A stretch of 64,000 bases of DNA from assembly GCA_015680685.1 (NCBI GenBank), contig MNCI01017913.1, positions 460,222-524,221 of the forward strand. Direction: 5' to 3'. A program made the translations under genes and the position numbers. Below, piece by piece: positions 56,350 to 64,000 of this stretch. Each line of letters starts with the position of its first letter. The first letter of the stretch is position 1. The stretch is from Gnetum montanum (Eukaryota > Streptophyta > Gnetopsida > Gnetales > Gnetaceae). Under the pieces are notes generated by a model. The model did not search any database. It was given only the letters and a program-made list of their open reading frames with translations, and was not told the DNA's origin.

Positions 56350-56560
56350 ATATATTCCACATCATTTGTTCCTAAATGCTATGAATTCAAGGTAGTAGCT
56401 CATCCAAACTATAGTGCTTCAAATGTGGAGGAGAATGGGAACATAAGCACTAGGAATGTTCACTTCACAAGGAAAACAAGGACAAAGATGTGAAAACCAT
56501 GGAGGTGGAGGAGATAATTTTTGACCATTTCAAAGTAATGTAGATACTCAAGAGTCCATA
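56350..56560 (+). pseudogene. Short protein-like remnant (unknown)
   Basis: In shifting frames the plus strand reads CYEFKVVAHPN, NVEENGNISTRNVHFTRKTR and TMEVEEIIFDHFK. The DNA at 56508-56533 repeats 53216-53241 exactly. Function unknown. Confidence 0.35.
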
Positions 56561-57848
56561 AACATTCTCTCTTAATGCAGATCATTGTAATAGAAAGAAC
56601 TTATGATAGACTTAGTTCAAGAGTAGATCATTTGAGATATTCAAGTATAGATCTAGTTGCAAAGCACATCCTACCATCTACATCAAACACAAAGGAGATT
56701 CTTTGAGCTCTTAGGTTTTTAAGGCTTACAACTTATATTCTTTAAACTTGGATTTCCATGAATTTTATATCATATTTAATACAAATTTTTCAGTTTCCTT
56801 TGTTTACCACATTTGTTTTTACATTTCTCTATTCTCAGATTTGGCATTTATATTACCATTGCATACATTTTTATTTTTATTTCACATCATAGTAATAGAT
56901 GTCCAAGCCCTCAAGTGATCAACAGATCATTTGATATGCTCCATAGCCTCTTTTGAGGCCCATGGATCTAAGGTTAAACTATTTCTATTCTAAAATTTTC
57001 AATTTTTGAGCACTAAATTTTTTAGCTGTTACAACCATCCTCATTCTCAATGAAATTGGTTTTGACTATCAATATTCAATAGTTTCTTTAAATAGACTGT
57101 GATTCCCTACATATCACACTATCATTGTAATTTTCTATTTAGGTCAAATTCTCTTCAAAAATTAACTTTTAACTTACCACAAGATGCAACTTACTCATAA
57201 CCTAAAATTACAAGAAACTACAAGCTACATCATAGACGTAGTTACCAATTCAACATCAAAACCTCTAATCAAAAAAAAATTTAGGAAAAATCCATTGGAA
57301 TATAAGATAACAAAATTTTACCAAAAAATCAAAGGAATGGGAGGTGTTCCTACATCAAGAATTATCTTTATGAGAATCATGATAGGAGCCACCACAATCA
57401 CCTCTAGTTCTCCTTAAAACTATGTAACCTACTGACTATAATCCTATGCCCTAAGTCCTAACTAGGTTTCACTCTCATATAGAAGTATTCCCAAGTAATT
57501 ATTTCTAAGTCTCCCTAGAGGATTAAGACCTCATTAGAATCTTACAACAATCACATATGCACACCAAATTCCAAGACATTTAACTCATCCTTACTCGTGT
57601 CCCACACCATGTTGAGATAATTTATTGCTAATCTATTGCTCAATGTTGTACATGTCCCATAGCCTAGCATATGTCTCATATCATATTAAGACTATCTACT
57701 ATTATTAAAATAATATGACTTACATCTTTTACAACTTTTCCTATGATCACTAGGATTGACTCTATGAGTGCAATAACTTTAAACGAAAATAAGGAATCAT
57801 GTTAATATCATATCTATAGAAAAAATTAAAATAAAAGAACAAATCTAC

Positions 57849-58943
57849 TGTCACACCCCCAAAATCAGAAAAATATTCTATATATTTCATATGAAAAATT
57901 TTGGAGTTGATTCACTCCACAAATAAGTCACCTTTAATGGACTAAATCCAGATATTATGCAAAGACATTCATTTGCTAGAAATCAAGAAAACTAGCTATC
58001 TTCAAATAAATTAGTAAAAGATTACAATAGGGTTCACACAATCCACAAGCATCCAAAAATCTATCATACTCAAACAATATTTCAAATCATGAGTCTCTAC
58101 AATCATAAAATAATTATTCTTAATGCAAGACACAACTAATAGAAATCTCTCCCACAACCCAGAACTAAGATCTCATCTCACAAGTGAGATACAAGAGAAT
58201 ACAACACATAGATCAAAATACCACAAGTTGATCTTGAAGTTGAAATCACCAATTTCACTTACACAATGTGCTAACCCATACTCTCTTGCTGAGCTTTCCA
58301 CTCTCAAGAGCATTTTCTCTCACTCTTGCTACATACAAGCTCTCTCCTTGCATACCATCTCTCCTCTTTTCTCATGGATGGATACATAAATAATTATAAA
58401 GATTACAAATCCTAGGATGCTTCCTATCTTCCTACCTAGATGTTTTCCACAAGGATGTGGAGTCTTTTTAATTTTTTCCAATTGAAATGTCACATTGGAG
58501 CTTTTTTCCCTCACCAACATAAATGTATCTGGTTTCATGTAAATGTCTACTATGAAAACACTACTTTCAAGAGAGATGTTTACTATTTTTAGTAGACATC
58601 TACTCTAGTCTTGGGATTTCTACACTTCAATTAAAATGTCTCTCTTTCTATGGAGACATCTATCCTATAGGTTCCAAGAATTAAAATGCTTATTTTGATG
58701 CCTGGAGCTTCCAGATACCTTCCAACAAGTCCCCATAGACGTTGGAACCTCCTAAACTTATCAAAATGAGCCAAAAACACCTCCAAACATGCTAAAAAAT
58801 CCAAGAATCATCATCATCATAAAAAATTAACATAAGAAGACACACAAAAATTGGACATGCATGTCCAGGTCTTCTTCAAGCCCAAAACCTATAAAAATAA
58901 CTTTTAGGACAAGCACAAGGGCATTGAAAGAGGTGTTCCTACA
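57849..58943 (-). repeat. 3' LTR of the chromovirus
   Basis: On the minus strand it starts TGTAGGAACACCTCTTTC and ends GGGGGTGTGACA (plus: TGTCACACCCCC at 57849). It is preceded by the polypurine tract GAGGGGTGGGAGAGTTGC (58944-58961). No second copy in the window confirms the ends. Confidence 0.72.
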
Positions 58944-58999
58944 GCAACTCTCCCACCCCTCAAAATGTGAGCTCATGTGAACAAGGGAGTAAGGGTAGA

Positions 59000-60010
59000 A
59001 GGCAATATTAACTCAACAAGTTTGGTTTTATTAACCCATACAACATTAGCAATGGATTGATCCTCCCAATGGATCAAGAATTCATGTCTCTTAACTCCCC
59101 AAGTGATAGAAGCTTTCCTCTACTTGAGTACAATTGTCTCCTCATCAATTGGTCTATGATAGTACACAAGATCTAAAACATTAAATACAAAATACATACC
59201 AAAATAATTTGGTAAAGCAATCTAAAAAGTGTTATCATTAATTTTAGCCTTGATTTTGAAAGGCCCCATCTTCTTTGCTTTTAATTTGGAGAAGTTAACA
59301 CCTCTCAATTACTTCTTCTTGAAGTGTATCCAAACTAAGTCACCAATAGCAAAATTAGACTTCCACTTTCTCACATTCCTCTTGAGCGCTCTCTCTTCAA
59401 ATTTGATTTTACTTGCACATGGAGATCCCTCATCTCTTGCACAAAATCAGAACTAATTTAAGCTACACCATCAAAGCTCTTTAAAGTGTCCACCGTCTTT
59501 GGATAAAACCCATAATTCATCTCAAATGGACTTTTACAAATTGAAACATGAAAATAATTATTATATGAAAATTCAACATGACACAACAAGTTTTTCCACC
59601 TATTTGGGTATTCATCACACAAACATCTCTACATCTTGAGCAAGGATTTCTTCACCACCTCCATTTGGCCATTAGACTATGGATGTTATGCACTAGAAAA
59701 ATTCAACTTTGTCACTAAAATCTTCCAAATGAACCTCCAAAAATGACTTGTGAACTTAGAGTCTCTATCACTAATAATATTCAAAGGAATACCATGCAAC
59801 TTCATAACATGTTGGAAAAATAAATTTACAACATTAGAGGCATCACTCACCTTCATGCATGGAATAAAATGTGCCATCTTGAAAAACCTATTCACAACAA
59901 AACAAATTGCATCAATTCCACTCTTGGTCTTTGGAATTCCACTCACAAAGTCCATTGACATACTTTGCCATGAACCTTTGGAAATTGGCAAAGGTATATA
60001 GTGTCCATCT
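59000..60010 (-). pseudogene. pol: Chromovirus integrase with chromodomain-like C-terminus
   Basis: An open stretch of 101 codons (59991-59686) holds SKGSWQSMSMDFVSGIPKTK (first catalytic Asp), VVNRFFKMAHFIPCMKVSDA and IISDRDSKFTSHFWRFIW (second Asp). HP*SNGQMEVV gives the catalytic Glu, with one TAG in the block. Then come EFSYNNYFHVSICKSPFEM and, at about 59010-59125, HEFLIHWEDQSIANVVWV, which fits the chromodomain pattern (xxLIxWxxxxxxxxTW) used to target chromatin. Otherwise only a few stops and shifts. Confidence 0.87.
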
Positions 60011-60179
60011 ATACCTTTACCTCCTTTGAACCTCTAACATTTCAAGCACTCCTTTTGTTATCATACTAGGCCAAATATAGTGCCTACCCACAAGTTCCAA
60101 TGTTTTATCCCTACCCATGTGACCTATCATGCCACTACAATGCTTTTCAAACAAAATATTCTTCCTAAAATCACAATTA

Positions 60180-61103
60180 GAAATACATCCTTTCCATTCT
60201 TAAATAGTTGTTCATCTTAAAGATGATAGTCCCTCCAACGATCTATCCTATTCATCAATAGCTTTTTGAGGCTCCTCCAAACCTACCCAAAATCAACATC
60301 ATGCTCATATAAAGAAGTAAAATCACCCTAACCTTCCACATGAGGTATGCTAAAATTTACCATATGCACCCTAGATAATGCATCAGCTACCACATTAGTT
60401 TTCCCACTTTTGTGGTTCAACACAAAATTGAACTCTTATAACTATGTAACCCACTTCATTTGCTTTGCACTCAACATCTTTTGTGAGTTTAGAAATTGAA
60501 GTTCTTTATTATCTGTCATCAAAGTAAACTTCTTGGACAACAAGTATTCCCTCCAATGCTTGATTGCTTGAAGAATAGCATATAACTACCTCTCATATAC
60601 ACTATATTTTTTCCTTAACTCATTCAACTGTTTGCAAAGGAAAATAATAATCTTGCCTTCTTGTAAAAGTACCCCACCAATGACAAGGCCACTTGCATCC
60701 ATCTCCACCTGAAAAAGCTTCTAAAGATCTAGAATTTCAAGCATTAGTTCACTGGTAATCTTTGCTTTCAACAAGTCAAAGCTTTCTTAGGTTTAATTAT
60801 CCCACATAAATTCTTTATTTTTCTTCAACAAAGTAAACATAGGCCATGAAATATCATTAAAATTTTTTATAAATCATCTATAAAAACCTACTAAACCAAG
60901 GAATGATCTTAGCTCCCCAACATTCTTAGGATTTTACTTATCCCTAATAGCATTCTCCTTGATAGCTTCCATTTGAATTTCATTTTTAGAAATCACATGA
61001 TCTAAATATGTGATTTCCCTCTTGAAAAAATGACTTTCCTTCATTTTGATCACCAATTGTGCCTCCTCCAACTTAAGGCACACCATACTCAAGTGATCCA
61101 AGT
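60180..61103 (-). pseudogene. pol: Chromovirus reverse transcriptase (C-terminal part) and RNase H
   Basis: From the right: KMKESHFFKREITYLDHVIS (RT thumb border), ELRSFLGLVGFYR*FIKNFN, then RNase H with FQVEMDASGLVIGGVLLQEG, YSVYERQLYAILQAIKHWRE, FTLMTDNKELQFL and TNVVADALSRV. The catalytic Asp and Glu residues of RNase H are all present. The RT fingers and YxDD are beyond the Gy-E insertion. A handful of stops. Confidence 0.88.
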
Positions 61104-61159
61104 TGATGAGTCATGAATTGTCGGTCGCGATAACACGTACACAATATCATAGCCTAGAC

Positions 61160-61183
61160 GCGATATCGCGTATGCGATATCGC
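61160..61183 (+). repeat. Tandem palindromes in the Gy-E LTR U3
   Basis: GCGATATCGC, itself a perfect palindrome, occurs at 61160-61169 and 61174-61183, 17 bases upstream of the TATA box, with related GCGATAACACG at about 61127. Decayed GATATC/GATATTAG series stand at the same place in Gy-A. Confidence 0.85.
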
Positions 61184-61199
61184 AGTCTATCTCCTCACC

Positions 61200-61207
61200 T
61201 ATAAATA
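61200..61207 (+). promoter_or_regulatory. TATA box of the Gy-E LTR
   Basis: TATAAATA, shared in position with the other family LTRs. Confidence 0.65.
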
Positions 61208-61948
61208 AGAGGCTAGAAGATTTGGAAGGAAGTTTTTTGTTTTAATTTTTAAATAGTTTTTAGTATTAAGGTAGGGACTTTTGTCAATTTTTTCTTCTCA
61301 ACCCTTTCTCCCAGTGCATGCCCACATTGTGATTATTGTAACTGTACGACATCCTTATTTGAGTGTGACGTACTTGGACACGCACATGACCGACAATAAA
61401 GATCAAGATTACTTCATCATTGCAGCATCCACTTAGCTTAATTATTTAATTGTTATTGTTATTTATTCCTTTCTTAGTTAATATCTCTCTACCCTTATCT
61501 CCTAGCAACACGAAATGAGTGTGACTTAATCACGAGCATTTAAGTGTGACTACTTAGTAACCCAGTAGTGTACCTAGGCCATGCACTTGGTAATCCCAGT
61601 GGTATCAGTGCACGAGGTCCAAGATGTGTACGGATGATTAAGGAACGGATGCTCATCGTACTTAGGCTAGTTTAGATTCTCTCTCATCCTCTCTCTCTCC
61701 TAGCTTAGTTAATATTATTTCCCATCATACCCAAGAGTAGCGTTAGTGTACGAACACATCATACACCTCACTCTGGACTAAACCATATGTGACAAAGCTA
61801 ATACTAGACCAGGTGGGAAGACATTAAACTATGATCTATGAGTAACTATCTAGATACCACAACTAGTCCATCTACGGAGTTTGACCGGATCTTGCGTGAA
61901 GCGCTTATATTCATATGGTTGAGTGTAGGGTTATCTCGCCACTCATCA

Positions 61949-61970
61949 TTGGCACTATTGCCTGGGACGG
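61949..61970 (+). promoter_or_regulatory. Gy-E primer-binding site, tRNA-Asp type
   Basis: TTGGCACTATTGCCTGGGAC after the LTR, the least decayed of the four; TGGC-CC/T-TTGCC-GGGA positions match the tRNA-Asp complement. Confidence 0.78.
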
Positions 61971-62089
61971 TGCTAGTTATCTAGATTAGTTATATCATAC
62001 AAGATCATTGAATAGTAATTAATGATATATCTTTTAGGAAGAAATAATTACAAAACGTCACATACAAATTCACACACAATTTCACAATC

Positions 62090-63384
62090 ATGCCTCTCCT
62101 ACAAGACTACAATAATGCCACATCTAGTGAGGCAATTCATTGGAGAACCAACGAATTATATGACAATGAATATTGGAGTACGCAATCCAAGGTGGGGATT
62201 TCTTATAAACATAAATGAAGGTAGCATTGTCCCAACACATGAAATCATAACTTACTCGATGACGATGAACCCCTACATGTCACTACAAGCCTAACGCAAA
62301 TGCAAGAGGCTGTTCGAATCTCTCGTAGGCATTGTAAAGAGAGTCGCCTACCTAGGCTCAATTTAAACAACTTTCTCAATTTCTCAAGAGGTTATGACTT
62401 AGATCTGTAATAACATTTACAAGCCTTCAATGATGTCTATGCATGAAACAACATTGATAACGGTTGGAAAAAACTCAAGCTCTTTCCTATGACACTTGTT
62501 GGCCAAGAAAAAGTATGGTATAGATCGTTAAAACCAAATTCAATACGATGTTGGCCAACAATGCTAGAACTCTTTAATGAAAGATATCAAACTTACACAA
62601 GAGTGTCTGCCTTGAGGAAACAAATCCAAGAGTGGAAACAAGCACAACATGAACCCTTGGACATGGCCTTAGAAAGATATTATGCACTGTTAAACAACTG
62701 TCCAGGCCATGAGTTCTCCAAGGAAAGGCTAATGTACCATATCATTGATGGGCTTCATGATGAAACAAGAGAGACCCTAGGGATGTATGCCCAAGGTCAA
62801 CTATACGAACTACGAACCCATCAATTCCAAGAGCTTATTAAGTGGATACCAAAAGAAGAAGGAGAAATGGCTAGATGGGAGAATGTTGAAAAATATTAAC
62901 AAGACCAAAATCTCAACTTAACAAAGGTCCATAATCATAAAAAGGAGAAATCAACCTATCTCAAGGAGGAAGAACCATCTTTGCTAGTACAACAATCATT
63001 AGAGGAAGTTGAGGCAAAGATCAATAAGATGCTGGAATAGCTACATAAAAAGTGTGGGGAATATATCAATATTATTGGAGATAGAGTTTTGACAACCCAA
63101 GAAGCAGGACAAAATATCATTAGACAATTGGGAAGAATGGATGAGGAAAATAAGAGCTCAACTACTAATCACACATATGAATGCAACATTTTCCTATACG
63201 ATCACCCCAAGGGCCAATGCCCCATCTTGTTACATTTATATGAGCATTGGGGAAGCATGTTACACCCAAAGTTCATACAGAGATACTTTGTTCGATCACA
63301 GTGGCAACAATCCTAGTCGTGGGGGAAGCCATCCCTAAACTGGGGACACCCTTTATATCATCCAAATCCAAATTCTTATGCATA
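62090..63384 (+). pseudogene. gag: Gy-E Gag (nearly open, interrupted by LINE)
   Basis: A start at 62090 gives MPLLQDYNNATSSEAIHWRT, and a frame broken by only a few stops. LNNFLNFSRGYDLDL and HLQAFNDVYAWNNIDNGWKK lead into a fully open 136-codon capsid stretch (62489-62899) with EKVWYRSLKPNSIRCWPTM, ERYQTYTRVSALRKQIQEW, EPLDMALERYYALLNNC and MYHIIDGLHDETRETL. Then a Glu/Lys-rich linker, CNIFLYDHPKGQCPI and SQWQQS follow. The longer Gly/Pro/Tyr tail of relatives is cut by the LINE. Unlike Gy-A and Gy-D it lacks the Ser tract. Confidence 0.83.
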
Positions 63385-64000
63385 GGAAAGGTTTTGACCC
63401 TGGATTTATCCAGCTGTGTGTGCATCTCCAGTCCTCTGCAGGGTTCTCTTTTGACGTAGGGGGGCGGCTCTGGGGCTTCTCCTCCCCTCGTCGAGGTCTA
63501 AGGTAGGGCGACCCCCTGTCTCCTTTGCTTTTCATCATTGCCATGGACCTCCTGAAATCCTACTGTCGCACCTCGAGGGTGGAGGGCCTTGAAATTGTGG
63601 GGGTGGCTTGCTGCGTTGAGCACTACGCAGACGATACCATGCTTCTTAGCCGGGCGGCGGTCCCACAGGCCTAGTGTATCAACCTGGCTTTGTCCCGATT
63701 AGCCGCCGAGTTAGGCTTAGAAATCAACCGCACCAAGTCGGTGGCGCACTTCATTAATGTGGACCCGCAGGTGCAGCTCCGGGTTACACAAACTCTGAAC
63801 GTGCAACTTGGGAAGAACACCGATACATACCTGGGTATCCCGTTGTTCCAGTGGGGGTGGAACAATTCTTGGACCCCCCTCCTGGCCAAGCTTGAGCACC
63901 GCATCAATCACTGGGCAAATCGATTCCTTACACGCAAAGGTCGCCTCCTCGTGGCCACTGGGATCCTTGCGGCCACCTCGCGCTTTGTGGCAACGGTCGC
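63385..64000 (+). mobile_element. GC-rich LINE, 5'-truncated, continuing beyond the window
   Basis: One frame from about 63390 to the window end encodes the middle and thumb of a non-LTR RT. The junction with Gy-E gag shows no LTR and the LINE begins inside RT, as expected of 5'-truncated target-primed insertions. G+C is clearly above 50 percent, against roughly one third in the rest of the window. Confidence 0.85.
63390..64000 (+). pseudogene. LINE reverse transcriptase (partial, two TAG stops)
   Basis: GFDPGFIQLCVHLQSSAGFS is followed by SPRRGLR*GDPLSPLLFIIA, where the conserved Gln of LRQGDPLSP is TAG (63504-63506). Then HYADDTMLLSRAAVPQA*CI has the intact YADD catalytic Asps (second TAG at 63672-63674). 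Next LAAELGLEINRTKSVAHF, NTDTYLGIPLFQWGW and KLEHRINHWANRFLTRKGRL, the thumb with YLGIP, run to the window end. No frameshift is needed over 200 codons, so this is a recent copy or a slowly decaying one. Confidence 0.9.

Larger units (their letters stand above)
53242..57848. other. Unclassified AT-rich block between CC-3 and the chromovirus
   Basis: No LTR pair or RT/IN motif. It contains a minus-strand coiled-coil remnant (54655-55215), a continuing minus-strand coding-like stretch to about 56100 (open 55767-55558, MDYEWIYNLRDNEVRTVKPS), and a plus-strand protein-like stretch at 56350-56560. 57184-57417 is a 77-codon plus-strand ORF with no recognised motif. The rest is empty to my eye. Confidence 0.45.
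57849..61103 (-). mobile_element. Chromovirus (Ty3/gypsy with chromodomain-like tail), truncated by Gy-E
   Basis: On the minus strand it carries the end of RT, RNase H, integrase with a chromodomain-like tail, a polypurine tract and a 1095-bp 3' LTR. At 61103 it is cut within RT by the Gy-E LTR, whose left flank is CAAGT. The 5' half should lie beyond Gy-E, outside the window. Fewer stops than in Gy-A or Gy-C suggest a younger age. Confidence 0.88.
61104..61948 (+). repeat. 5' LTR of Gy-E
   Basis: TGATGAGTCATGAATTG to CGCCACTCATCA, 845 bp. It is the best preserved of the family and retains CG dinucleotides (GTCGCGATAACACG, GACGCGATATCGCG) that are decayed to TG/CA in the other LTRs. Confidence 0.87.
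61104..63384 (+). mobile_element. Gy-E: 5' LTR and gag of a comparatively young gypsy element
   Basis: A complete LTR, a primer-binding site and a mostly open gag belong to the Gy-A/Gy-B/Gy-D family. It inserted into the chromovirus RT (left flank CAAGT, 61099-61103). At about 63384 it is interrupted in the gag tail by a plus-strand LINE; the rest of the element is outside the window. Confidence 0.87.

Noticed and set aside
57184-57417. 77-codon plus-strand ORF as a gene
   Set aside because: No recognisable motif, no neighbours of the same strand, and length within chance for AT-rich sequence.
1-64000. CRISPR arrays, bacterial operons, tRNA or rRNA genes
   Set aside because: The short tandem repeats have no unique spacers, and no cloverleaf or rRNA-like sequence was noticed; the content is plant retroelements throughout.

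Overview
The window is a dense, AT-rich pile of nested, mostly decayed plant retrotransposons. I see no tRNA, rRNA, CRISPR array or convincing host single-copy gene. Plant Ty3/gypsy (two non-chromovirus families and a chromovirus), Ty1/copia, L1-type LINEs and a gene-carrying non-autonomous LTR element are all recognisable from protein motifs, LTR pairs and primer-binding sites. The large, old, methylation-decayed elements suggest a plant with a big, slowly purged genome; a gymnosperm is plausible, but that is inference.

Layout. 1-1333: 3' end of a non-autonomous LTR element carrying a CCR4-type (exonuclease-endonuclease-phosphatase) gene fragment (carrier copy CC-1). 1334-3450 (-): decayed LINE. 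4108-14088 (-): complete gypsy element Gy-A (LTRs, near-perfect 5-bp target duplication, tRNA-Asp-type primer site, gag-PR-RT-RH-IN). 14325-17430 (+): 5' LTR and gag of a relative, Gy-B. 17431-26909 (-): 3' region and pol of a different gypsy family, Gy-C; its gag start lies at 39413-40609 because Gy-D (26910-39412, +) inserted into it. Gy-D is a Gy-A relative with about 3 kb of extra coiled-coil coding sequence before its 3' LTR. 40612-41734: a tandem array of ~133-bp units directly upstream of the Gy-C gag start. 41735-48725 (-): copia RT-RNase H, split by a full carrier copy CC-2 (41870-47522, +). 48726-53241 (-): carrier copy CC-3. 53242-57848: unclassified, with coiled-coil coding remnants. 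57849-61103 (-): chromovirus (LTR, IN with chromodomain-like tail, RNase H, part of RT). 61104-63384 (+): Gy-E, the best preserved gypsy LTR and gag. 63385-64000 (+): a much more GC-rich LINE reverse transcriptase, running off the window.

Relations. Gy-A, Gy-B, Gy-D and Gy-E form one family: TGATGA...TCATCA LTRs, a TATA box of the form TATAAAT, a primer site resembling the complement of tRNA-Asp, and a gag with a Ser-rich tract and a Pro/Tyr/Gln-rich tail. Stops in these frames are largely TAG where the family has Gln, as expected from deamination of methylated CAG/CTG. The most interesting item is the carrier family: three copies of an LTR element that has captured a CCR4-like deadenylase gene, one with long open stretches. 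Six single-N joins occur; four are flanked by 42-71 bp near-identical duplications and look like assembly artefacts.
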